Assembly: GCA_003254905.1 (NCBI GenBank)
Contig: QANU01016478.1
Coordinates: 183,935 to 247,934, forward strand
From: Nissolia schottii
Lineage: Eukaryota; Streptophyta; Magnoliopsida; Fabales; Fabaceae
DNA length: 64,000 nt
Reading direction: 5' to 3'
The notes under the pieces were generated by a model. That model ran no database searches, was not told the DNA's origin, and was given only the letters and a program-made list of their open reading frames with translations. The position numbers and the translations under genes were made by a program. Positions 24,640-36,800 of the stretch are shown one piece after another. Every line of letters begins with the position of its first letter. Positions within the stretch are counted from its first letter, which is position 1.

Positions 24640-25630
24640 TTCGTTCCCTCACGTCGGGTCGGGTAAGACCCCATGTCACTGCTCCGACCCACTTACTAGC
24701 GGATGAATCGAGTAGGGAAAAATGCCATTTTTATGGGTACCCACTAAACCCGCCACCCACCCGGGTCGGGTTGGGTCAGATGGCCGACCCGTCCTCCTTG
24801 TTTTTAGAAAAAGAAACTAATTTAAAAAAAAAATTCTATTTCTTTAAAAAAAAAATCCATATTGAATAAAGATCTGCAAGCTTACGCGAGTATAATACAG
24901 GTTAATACAATAGCAAATGATTAGGGTTAAGGTTAAAATTAGGGAAAATCAAAAATCAAAATTATGGTTAAAATTAGGGAGAATCAAATCAGACCTTCTA
25001 AGAACGGAGAGTGGAGAAACGGTGGCGGAGGTTCGAGGGCTGAGCCGGATGGAGAGAGGGAGGAAGGGTTGGTGGCGGCAGGAGACAAAGGCGAAGGCGA
25101 AGGCGAGGTGGCGGGGGACGGGGATCCAGAAGGAGCCAACGAGGGGTGGCGGTGGAGGTGCCGGAGATCTTCTGGCCCGGCGGAGTGGTCGCAGCGCAGC
25201 AAAGAAATGGAATGGGGAAGGAAGACGAAGACGCAGCGCAGCAAGGAAGACGAAGTCGAAGACGCAGTGGCGGCGACGAAGTCGAAGACGCAGCGGCGGC
25301 GACGAAGTAGAACACGCAGCGGCGGCGACGAAGTCGAAGACACAGCGAGGAAGAAGAGGCAACAGACGAGCGGCGGCAGCGCAGCAACAGCAAGGTTTTG
25401 CACTTTCTCGTTTTTTTATTTCTGAAATGGGGGAAGCAAAAGTAAAATTGTAATTTAATAAATTAATATAATATATATATGGGTCGGGTTGAAGAGTAGG
25501 AACCCAAAACCCGACTCATATAACATGGCAGATATGTTGGGTTCAACCCGCCAACACGACCAATCCGACTCAACCCGATCCAAGTAGGTTAGATTGGGTT
25601 GAATTGACATCGGATTTAACCCATGTTCAC
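24640..25630. mobile_element. GC-rich composite repeat with hAT-like ends
   Basis: Both flanks are rich in GGGTCGGGTTGGGTC- and CAACCCG-type motifs (about 24640-24790 and 25480-25625), a style common at the ends of plant hAT elements. The right flank ends TTAACCCATGTTCAC. The 24970-25400 core is far more GC-rich than its surroundings and carries a 26-bp minisatellite. I could not match left and right termini as one inverted pair or find a target duplication, so this may be two nested or abutting elements. The overlapping open frames here on both strands are a by-product of GC richness and a period that is not a multiple of three. Confidence 0.45.
25224..25352. repeat. 26-bp GC-rich minisatellite
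   Basis: GACGAAGTCGAAGACGCAGC followed by GGCGGC recurs at 25249, 25275, 25301 and 25327, exactly 26 bp apart, with a degenerate copy before it at about 25224. As 26 is not a multiple of three, successive copies shift frame, which explains the similar Arg/Lys- or Arg/Leu-rich peptides in several frames. Confidence 0.85.
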
Positions 25631-26399
25631 TACTATTAAAAGATATGAAGAGAGAAATTTGAGCATGAGAGAAAAAATTAACTTTAAATTGGTTCAGATA
25701 AAAGATCAAATTAAACATTTTTTAAACAATCAAGAGGACTAATTTAAGCGACATTAAATGACTAAAAGCATGTTTGGAAATCAAGAGAAACAACTTTATT
25801 TCTCAGAAAAAATTGTTTGTAAATAAACTATTATTTTCGGGTATAAGGTAAAAAAAAAAAATTGTTTTGTAGAAGTTGAAGTTATCTTTTGGATAAGGAT
25901 TTTTTTAAAATGAAAGTAGACACATTTTCACTTTAATGATCTAATAGTGAAATCCTTCACATTACTATCCAAATCCCTATCTTTTGGACATTAAGCAAAA
26001 AAGTTGTTTGCTTTTTATGATTAAAGAAAATATTTTATTTCATGTTTTTGCCAAATTAACACTAACTATCAAATATTATATAATATAAATAACTATTTTA
26101 TGTCCCTTTTAGTAATTTAACATACAAAAACACTTTTTTTCATACAATTCAAACAAAATATTTTATCTTAAAACTATTTTTCAACTAGTTGAAGTATCTA
26201 AACATAATTAATCTCCATGTAATCGGTTACATTTAAAAGAAATTATTGAAATAAAATTAATTTTACAATTTTCTCAAACACATACTAATATGAGTGTCTT
26301 TTGATAATTTTAAGATTAATATTAGTATTTCAACGATAAATTTGACTAATGTTAACAATTCTAAAAACGAACTTAAATATTTACTCGAATATTACTTAA

Positions 26400-26712
26400 A
26401 TCTATGAAAACTTTTCTCTCATTTTTGTCACACAAATTCAATCCATAAAACCCTTATCTCTCTTATTTTTACTACATACCAAAAACACTTGGAGAGAAAA
26501 ATATTGAAGCATAGAAGTAACCAACAGGTCACAACATTGGTTTGTGGAAAAAACTAGCACCACCTAGATTGTTGATTATAAAATAGGATGAACATTGCTG
26601 AAACTTTGAGCAACAGCATCAACGCACACAAAATAAGGCTGAAACCACATTGTTCAGCCTCAAAGGATTGCAACGGAACTAGGAAGTTTTATTTTATCAA
26701 TTCAACCATTTT
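26400..26712. repeat. Copy 2 of a ~310-bp duplicated segment
   Basis: Direct-orientation copy of 20040-20350, about 6.36 kb away and on the other side of the MRS2 gene. Likeness starts in AATTCAATACAT/AATTCAATCCAT and ends soon after GGAAGTTTTATTTT. No MRS2 coding sequence sits beside this copy, so it is either a dispersed repeat or the remnant of a local duplication reaching only the 3' flank. Confidence 0.75.
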
Positions 26713-27914
26713 GTTTAAACATAAATAGTAGGGTTAATTAATTAGACACACTATATGTTCTTCAAAAGAGTTAAATACGATTCCTTTAATTTATTTAAAT
26801 ACGATTCCTTTAATTTATTCTTTAGCACAAGATTAAGAAAAATGTCACTTGAACTACTAACCTTCGGCTTATAGCTTATCATAATAACAAAATACACATT
26901 CCCGATCAAAAATATAAATAATAACAAAATTGTTATAAACAATAACAAGGAGAATAAAGCAATACACAAAGAAAAGAGTAAATAGATAGTATTATTATTA
27001 AAAGCTTTAGAGATATACATTACAGTGTCACATTGCAATAATATAGGTGCACTACAAAAGACCTTCAGGCACTCTATCGATTAAGTAAACCGGTGAAGTC
27101 TAACCTGGGGACGATAAAACCGTGCCCATGATGGGACCCCATGTAGCAACCAATCACAGAAGATGTAAGTGCTCTATGACGTCAAGTTTTATAATGGACA
27201 TTTAACTTGGTATCTGTTGCTCAAGTATAGTTATTTGAAATGTTGTTATTGTAAATTGACCCCTTATAAATATTTGTTTTTCAAAAGAGACCCAAGTATA
27301 AAATACATGTTGTGCCCCATTTGCTAGGCTTGACTAAACTGTTATTAATAACCATTTTGGGTCTGAAGCAACTATTATATTAAGTCTAATTCATTCCATT
27401 ATTAGAGTATTATTAGTCCACCTAATTCACTATCTTTTTGGTATGGTTATTTGATCTTGTGTTTTGAATACACACTTATACTTATGGTTTTGGTATGTTT
27501 GGGTAATTAGAAAATTTTCGTTGTATGCATAATCAGTTAAACTCGTCTGTCCATTACTAGCATCATGAATTTTTTTGGAGCTAACATCAGTCTCCTTGAC
27601 AGGATCCATCAAAATAAATAAGAGCTTCAATCCATTAGAATGTAACTATCTGGACAAATACCCATAAAAAATTGGTCTATCCCAAACCAAAATATATTAA
27701 TTAGGCAACTATATTTTTTTAGTGAGTTCCTAATGCTACTTCAACAACACCTAGTTTTGTCTTCTTTTCCACTGGAAGTAGGAATTGTTGGTGGCTCTAG
27801 TAGTTGATATAATGCAAACATGAACATGAAGGCAGATGGATTAAAGCAAATCTAATGTATAAATTACATAATAATTTTTGAATAAATTTATGCAACGAAT
27901 AAACATAGAATTTA

Positions 27915-28020
27915 AGGTTAAGGTTAGGGTTAGAGTTACGTGAATGGGTTAGAGTGGTGTAAGATTGTTTTGTTACGTTAATGTGCTATAGGGTTAGAGT
28001 TAGAATCAGAGTTAGGGTTT
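27915..28020. repeat. Degenerate telomere-like repeats
   Basis: GGTTAAGGTTAGGGTTAGAG and later TAGGGTTAGAGTTAG and AGAGTTAGGGTTT resemble the plant telomere unit TTTAGGG in imperfect form. The tract is short, interrupted and internal to the chromosome. A weaker GGGTTAAGGTTAAAATTAGGG-like stretch also occurs near 24922. Confidence 0.5.
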
Positions 28021-28406
28021 TTAGTATTTGTGAATTTTAGTTTTGGTTTATTCATTTTTTTTCTTATAAAAAAATGGGTATGCGGTTATGGGATTATGTA
28101 TCATTTTTTGTTTGCATGTGGAAAAATTATTTACACCTGTATTGCATAAAACCACTAAATATCTTTAAAGTGTGTAAATAAATTGAAGAGTTTCGTAGTT
28201 TAATTTTTTTTTTCTCTTTTGTATGTAAACCATAATTTATAAAAAAATTGTAATAATAAAATAAATGAATTGTTTAAAGTTGCTTAGTTGGCTTCAACTT
28301 TACTATGAGGAGGCTGTAACATCTCCTTTTTTTTTTGACAAAACATAATCTTTCTTATCAAAACAAACAAATGAGGAATTAATTTTTCTTTTAAAAAAGG
28401 AAAAAC

Positions 28407-29405
<999 letters not shown>

Positions 29406-31341
29406 GACTAGTTAAGGTTGATTTTGGGCTGTAAATTGTTGTTTACCGAACAAAAGAACTCTCTCGGGACAGTGATTAAACGTTGCACATAGACGTTCAT
29501 GAATGTGCAAAAATTGATGGCTGGGATATGGAAAAACACCGTCAGTGCTACCTCCATTGCTAGCCTTCTTTTTCTCTGGCAGTAATTGCCTTTCCAAATA
29601 GTTCTTCTTTAAGCTAAAAGACAGAGGCCCAACAAAAATGAATTTCATTTCACAAAGACACAGTCGTCATAACAAAATGTAATAAGAACACCAATTGATG
29701 AGAACTAGAGAGTGCAAGAACCAAATAAACTATAAATTAACTAATAAATCAAAAAAAGAGAGAATAAAAGGGACAAATAAAATTCGACAACGAAGCAAAC
29801 CTCGACAACGTCAACTGTAACTGTGGTTGTCACTTGTGAGTCGGCGAGACAGCGGAGCGGGAGAAAAAAATGAGTGAGTGAGTGAGGTTTGATTTGGACT
29901 GTTAATTTATAAAATGACTCAAATGTGAATTTGATAAAGTTGTGTGGGTCAACCCAAATAATTGAAAAACAGGTTGTAGTAGGTCAAAATTGATAGGGTG
30001 AGCAGTGAGCATGATCAATTGGGGCCAGGTTAGCCTTCGCCTAAGTAAATATGGTTTAGCATTTTTTTTTCTTATTGTCATCAACTTTAAGGTAAACTGA
30101 CAAACCATTAAAGCCCAAATTGCTTATGGCCTCCACCCAATTAAATAAATTTGGTTGTTATAAATAGAAAAGGAAGTATAAAAATAGGCCCAACTATTGC
30201 AGCATTCCCAAACAGCTAAGGCCCGTGTAACCAAAACGAGTCTAAGAGCACCAAAAAAAGTAATATTATAATTTCATTTCATTTATTATATTGTTTGCAG
30301 AAAATAAAAATGTACGTAACGCCTTTTGACTGAAAAGAGAGTCATTTATATGTTTAATACTTACTATTGTATATATTATCTCGATCCGACTAAGACTAAA
30401 ATAAAAAAAATTCTTTCATTGTTGAGGTCCACTGGATAGAAAATATAGACGAATTGTGGCCGGCTTTAATGATTAACTTTTGTATAAGGGTTCCTAGCTT
30501 CTAAAAGAACCAGAATTTTTTTTCAAAGGTAAATGAATATGTTCTCACGAGGTAGCTTCGTATTATTTTTTTATTTTACAATAAGAGTTATGTTATTAAT
30601 ACTCATTATGTGTTAAATTATGCGTTATACAATATGCCAATTTATTACTCATTTATTACTTAATTAAATTTTAATAAACTATAAATTCTATTAAAACTTT
30701 ATGTAAAAGTAAATTAGTGATAAATCAACACAATATTTCAATTTCTCCCGCAATGATGACAATTTTTGTGGTATGACGTATCCTATTTTTTATCTCTACC
30801 CGCTATGGCTATAGTTTGAGATCAAATTGATTAAGAGTGCACACTGTTCGTGCAGTCACTTTCTGTCTATTATTCCTTTTTCATGACAAAAAGACTAATA
30901 ATAATGAAAGTATAACTCAATTTTTATCAAATTTTCATTTGTATTTTCATTTTCATTTTCATTTCAAACAGTTTGGCATTGAACTCCTGAATAATACCTT
31001 CAATTTGAATCTTATAATCTTATAAACGTTTATGTCTTATTATCAAAAATCCTTAAAGAGAGTAGGAGAATTTTTTTTATTCCAAGATAATAAAATAAAA
31101 CAACTCGAGATTAAGAACAATTAAGTCACTCCTTAACTTCAATTATGCAGAGGAGAACTTATAACATTAGCTTTTGGACTACATACAATGAACACCAACA
31201 ACTTTTGGTTGGGACTAGTGGGCCTCTAGCTTGGCCCACTATAACTAATAGATGGCAAAGATTTCAAAATACTAAAATAAAATTTATTTACATGATTTTC
31301 ATTTTATTTTGGGTTATGATTTCATAAACTCTTGCTTCAAA
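29406..31341. other. Intergenic, no gene recognised
   Basis: AT-rich. 29412-29648 (-) is a 78-codon open frame without a recognisable family. 29800-29880 is locally less AT-rich and, on the minus strand, reads like a leader (CT-rich, ACTCACTCACTCA) ending near a GAG|GTTTGC donor-like site, so a broken gene start is possible but not supported. A short (TTTTCA)n run lies near 30935-30965. Confidence 0.4.
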
Positions 31342-32655
31342 TCAAATGTAAGGATTGATGTGAGAAGAGTAGTCCCGAATTCCTGCACCTTCCCAACCCA
31401 TCCATTCCTCCCACATGTCATAATCTGGATCGTACATTCCCCTCATTGGATTATCATCATAATACTCCTTCTCCTCATACATTTCATTTGCATGTGACAT
31501 TGACTCTCCTCTCAAATTGGCCATCACAACCTGCATCAAAATTGTTTTTTGTTATTGTTAATTAAGAATATATCTATCATGCCAAGAAAAATAATATGTT
31601 GATTTAGATGTCTGAAATAATAGAAGGGTTAGGTAATGGTCGTGTTAGGTAGAGTCTAAATTATTATCCTACGAAACTATGTCCCAATAAGTGTGTTGCT
31701 TTTGTTTCTATCGTTGTAAAACGCTATTAGTTGGGATGATCGTATCATTACATACACACCAACACGCTTCTTCTCAAGCAAAATTTTCTTTCAACCAACG
31801 ACCAAATGAAAGTCCCAATTAGATGAAGTACTTCGATGAAACAGAGCAATAGAGCTATTCACTGATTCAAAAGTTAATAGCATATCACATATCTTTGGTA
31901 ATTCAATTTTGACCAATACAAAAAGAATTCCCCTCCAATATTTGTCTTCCCTTTAAGGGATGCAAACAAACTAACAATATCTAATGTATTATGTATCTGA
32001 AATTTAGAGAATGGTATGATAAATTACTCACATCATAAGCCTCATTGATATGGTGAAACTGCACTTCACAATTGTTCCCTCTGCATACATCCGGATGATA
32101 CTGAACCACAACAAAATCATCATCCAATTAGTATTTTTATTAAAAAAAAAAAGTACACATCAGCGATTCAAGGTTAAAAATTTCAAAACCAAACATCAAG
32201 TTAATCAAATATTATAACAAAAAAAAAATATTTTGAACATGATCGTACCATATAAAAAAAGATAAATTCGTCTTAAAATTTATAAAGGCTAATTTAAATG
32301 CTTATCTCCTGCTCTCCCGACACGAGATATGATCGGGTTTGAAACAAACAGGAGAGATTCGTAACCATAAACTCCATGATGAAATCAAAGAACAAAATAA
32401 AAAACATAAGAAAGAGAAACAAACCTGCAAAGCAAGTTGTCTGAAAGCTTTCCTAACCTCAGATTCAGATGCAGCAGGTGTTATCCTTAAGGTCTTGTAA
32501 GGATCCATCACATACGAAGATGAAGAACAACAAATCTTAACCTTGCTCACCTTGTTCTTTTGATTATGGTTCCTTTCCCTTCTCCCTTTGAATTGCAACC
32601 AAGAAGATGATGGCCCATTTCCCCCAATAACCCCTGTAGCAGCTGCAGCAGCCAT
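31342..32655 (-). CDS. J8: Chaperone protein DnaJ 8, chloroplastic (J-domain protein)
   Basis: Three exons (32425-32655, 32032-32100, 31342-31530), all phase 0, give 162 aa. Residues 1 to about 44 form a transit-peptide-like start, rich in Ala, Ser and basic residues and poor in acidic ones, ending near KICCSSSS. The J domain follows: [28 protein letters not shown], and the HPD motif at residues 79-81 (YHPDVCRG), then [11 protein letters not shown]. The C-terminus [20 protein letters not shown] is nearly the same as remembered Arabidopsis J8. The family works in the chloroplast stroma with Hsp70. In Arabidopsis, J8 mutants show altered photosynthesis and Rubisco activity. The HPD motif is intact, so it should stimulate Hsp70 ATPase. 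The start at 32655 fits the MAAAAATG transit peptide. No G/F or zinc-finger domain is present, as expected for this short class. Confidence 0.95.
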
Positions 32656-33343
32656 TCTGATTTTTTTTTTTTTTGGTAACAAAACAACCCCAAATTCTCC
32701 AAAAGATCTTAAATCACAAATACCCAACAGAATCACACGGCTACCCACAAAAACTTTGGCTATAAATATTGAAACTTCGGTCTTAATTTTGAATTTTAAG
32801 GAAGAATTTGATCATGGGGCACGGCAAGTTTGATTTTGATTGGGGGTGGGGTGCTATAATAATACTGGTGATGTTCCTCATACCCTTCAAATAGTGGCTT
32901 TCGCCTTTGCTGATTTTTTTTTTTTTTTTTGGAAGGATCAATAATTGTAGAATGGATCAAATCAAACGTACACGCAGTGAAATTAGGAGTGGAATCAAAT
33001 TGGGAGGGGAAAAGATATATTTATAAGTAATGAACTTAACAATTTTAGTGGAAAAGAGGGAGAGAATCTGAGGTGGAATTGTTGTCATCTATTCGATGTT
33101 CTTATCCATTGAGTCAATTGTGGCGTGACGTGTAACTTCTTATTTAGTGGATATTGGAGAAATTATAGTATATAGGCAACTAAAATTGTGGTTGTTTTAT
33201 TGTCATTTTTGGCATTCAATTTAATGGTAGGTTCTTTTTAATTAGTAATTTACAAAAAATATTATTTTTAACTAATTACATATTTATTATTTTTTAAAAG
33301 TAAAAACATCATTATAGAATAAATATATAAATTAAGGTTGTAC

Positions 33344-33346
<3 letters not shown>
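32656..33346. other. Intergenic: DnaJ8 upstream region
   Basis: It holds the promoter side of the DnaJ8 gene and the left side of the assembly gap. Several T-runs and AT-rich stretches are present. No further gene is seen. Confidence 0.5.
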
Positions 33347-33376
<30 letters not shown>

Positions 33377-33720
33377 NNNNNNNNNNNNNNNNNNNNNNNN
33401 NNNNNNNNNNNNNNNNNNNNNNNNNNNNNNNNNNNNNNNNNNNNNNNNNNNNNNNNNNNNNNNNNNNNNNNNNNNNNNNNNNNNNNNNNNNNNNNNNNNN
33501 NNNNNNNNNNNNNNNNNNNNNNNNNNNNNNNNNNNNNNNNNNNNNNNNNNNNNNNNNNNNNNNNNNNNNNNNNNNNNNNNNNNNNNNNNNNNNNNNNNNN
33601 NNNNNNNNNNNNNNNNNNNNNNNNNNNNNNNNNNNNNNNNNNNNNNNNNNNNNNNNNNNNNNNNNNNNNNNNNNNNNNNNNNNNNNNNNNNNNNNNNNNN
33701 NNNNNNNNNNNNNNNNNNNN

Positions 33721-33756
<36 letters not shown>
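33347..33756. repeat. (AT)n tract, 344-base assembly gap, (CT)n tract
   Basis: (AT)n runs to 33376, unknown bases fill 33377-33720, and (CT)n occupies 33721-33756. The gap most likely marks an unresolved microsatellite. Any sequence inside it, including an upstream exon of the poly(A) polymerase gene, is unseen. Confidence 0.95.
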
Positions 33757-33759
<3 letters not shown>

Positions 33760-33859
33760 GTTTCTTAATAACTTTCTTTGGTTCAGACAATTTCTCGAAC
33801 ACCTTGTGTGCTGTAACATCTCTTTCTGAACTCACCCTTCTTTTGGTTCAATTTCACAG

Positions 33860-36800
33860 ATGCAGAGCTTCCACTCCCCTACGCCGCCCAAAGAAGCAAC
33901 TGAAGATCGGTTGTCCCCGGAAAAGGACTCAGACTCGGCTTTGCAAGGTCATTATGCTTATGCATTTTGCGCTGCTCATTACGTGATGGGTTCTGGGTTT
34001 GTTTTTTCATGTTAACTTTGCGCTTTAGCTCATGGTTCTGTTCGACGTATGTGATCTCTGCAACTATTTGTTAGGCAGAATGCTATGTGGCATTGATACA
34101 GGGGTCACTATATGATCATATGAGCACCAATGACACACTAAATTTAAAATATCGTAGGATATGGAGACAACTTATGTATAACTAAAAATTTAAACAAAAT
34201 ATATATTGTTCATGATATTATATATATACACACATACATGTAAGATTTACTCATGTCTTATTTTCTCTTGTCCAATATAAAAAATTACTTAAAAGGAAAA
34301 TAAACTAAAAGTTTGTGTGTTATTTTCTGTTTTTGAAGTTTGAATGCCCTTGTCTATATGGTACCGTTGTGTGTTCAAGTCAAACTATTTTTTAAATTTT
34401 ATGCCAAAGCATTTGTTGGTTATCAGAATGCATATGGAAACATATGTAAATTTCACATGTAATAATTTTTTTATCATGTTATTGATGGGTAGAATGGTAC
34501 ATGACCAACACCATATTTGTATCTACCTCTGAGACCATGTTATAATTTTGAGCTATTGTTCAGGCCACATTGACGCCTCAAAATGGAAGACTTTGGACGC
34601 AAGGGAGCTTGGTGTGACTAGATCTAAGATTTCGCACCCGTCGTGGATGGTCCTGAACCATCTTCAGCTCAAAGGTTAGAAGTGTCTTAAACCCCACCAT
34701 GCCATTATTTAAGTGAGATTGTGCACAGGCTTGTAAATATTCTCCTCCTCCTTTTCTTTAGTAATGAGAAAAGATGAGCATTGCCGTCTTCTGTTTGATG
34801 TTATTTGAACTAGGGTGGATTAAAAAAAATTAAGTTCATATTGGAAATATACTTCTAAACAATATATTTGTACTCTGCCTGATTTATTATTTTAAAAAAT
34901 ATATTATTATGGTACTAAATATCTTTTATCTTGAACTTTCATGTATTTTGTTGATACTCCTATTTTTTCTTTTTTCCTTTCAATAATAATATTCTTTTCA
35001 CTTTTGAATTGCAGGATTTAAGTCCTATTTAGTAGGTGGGTGTGTGAGAGATCTACTACTGAATAGAACTCCAAAAGATTTTGATGTGATAACCACAGCA
35101 GATCTTTCTGAGGTTTTGTGACAATAGACAAATAATTCAATTTATCAACTATATAAGAAGCACAGTTTACATCCGTAGCAAGTTTTAACTACTTTTTCTC
35201 CCCATTGATATCTGACAGGTGCGAAAGCACTTACGTCGAGTAGCTCGTGCTCAAGTTGTGGGGCGGCGTTTTCCAGTATGCCTGGTTCATGTAAAAGGTT
35301 CTGTAGTAGAGGTTTGTCAATTGAGTAGTCATACAAGTCTCACTTTCTTTAATTAATCTAAAAATTACATGTATGCTTTATGTGTTCTTCTGGAGATACT
35401 TCTTTGCAATGTAATTTCAACAAATTCACTAACTAATATTGAATCAGGTATCTAGTTTTGAGACAGTGGCACGGACTTCCAAAGGGAAGGAGAAATTTCG
35501 ATACACCATATTGCCCAAATTCAGTGATAAAGAAGACTTAACTCGCTGCAAAAACTCCCTGCACAGGGACTTCACAATTAATAGGTATTGTTGGATTTTT
35601 TTGGTTTTCTGTTTTCTTTGAGAACCTGGAGGGGTTCAATTTGTTTGTATATATATAGTTTCAGTTTTAAACATTTTGTTTCTCTTTGAAAATGTAGGAA
35701 GTTGAGGTAACAAGTATTAGTTTTTATCTTAGATAATTAACTTTTATACGTTAACTGCCTTACTAATCCATTTCTAATTGTGGAAGCAGTTTATTTTATG
35801 ACCCCTTTGCTAATAAAATCTACGATTATGCCAATGGAATGGCTGATTTGAGGTCCTTGAAGGTAACTCTTTTGGTTACTGAATGTTTACAACCCCAAGC
35901 ATGACTGAAACTTGTTTTGTGAGTATGGCAATATATAATTATGCTTTGTAATATGGATTCAGCTAGACACTGTGATCCCTGCTCAGCTGTCCTTTAAAGA
36001 GGATCCTGGTAGGTATTATCCTACTCTCATTAGCATCTTGAATTAGAAGCTTTGACCATTTTGATTGACATCCAATGTGAAAATAAAGTTGCATGTGAAA
36101 TCTCTGTGTAGGTAGGATTTTGCGTGGTTTCAGAATTGCAGCTCGTCTTGGTTTATCATTATCAAGGGAGACTGAGGCTGCCATCTTGACATGTTCTTCA
36201 TTAGTTAAGAGCTTGGACAAGGTAACTCAATTAAAATTTTATGACGGCAGTGTCACGCCCCAACTTAGGACGTGACTGCACGTAGGACATACTAAACATG
36301 TAATGAATGCTAAAATAATATAATAATAAATAAAATACTGGCTGCTTCTTCGATTAATAACTGAAAATAACTGAAATTTGATTACATAATATCTGAACTG
36401 AATATAATGAGTTTACAAAATAGCTATGTCTGAAAATAAAATCTAGGAAACTATCATGGATCCTGTCTTAGGTGTCTGAAGCATGTCTATATCTACTCGG
36501 TAGTCCCCACTACAAAGCGGAACTTAGCACTGGTATTTGAAGTCCTCATCTACTGCACAAGGGGATTGTCCTTACTAGCCTCAACCAAATCTGAAAATGG
36601 TTTTGACAGAGGGCTGATTTGTCAACTCAGTGGTGGGTACCTCGGTACCACACACATAGCAAGTACTGCAGACAATGTCATGGCATATGCGCGCGCACGC
36701 GTGTGCACACACACACACATAACTGAAGAAATAAGTACAACAATGAATATATTTACATAACTGCATATACTAAATGATTTAATGAACTACACATATATTG

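Larger units (their letters stand above)
25631..28406. other. Intergenic, no gene recognised
   Basis: AT-rich spacer. It contains copy 2 of the duplicated segment and a telomere-like stretch, listed separately. Open frames at 26751-27038 (-) and 27430-27630 (-) are low-complexity and unlike known proteins. Confidence 0.5.

Noticed and set aside
24917-25453. Long overlapping open frames on both strands (up to 178 codons)
   Set aside because: They come from a GC-rich, stop-poor island and a 26-bp repeat; the peptides are low-complexity and similar in several frames, with no recognisable domain.
29412-29648. 78-codon minus-strand frame near the SnRK1 fragment
   Set aside because: No likeness to SnRK1 or another family I can name; it may be chance, though its composition is less simple than most.
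33268-33835. Open frames of 160-180 codons across the gap
   Set aside because: They are translations of unknown bases flanked by (AT)n and (CT)n.
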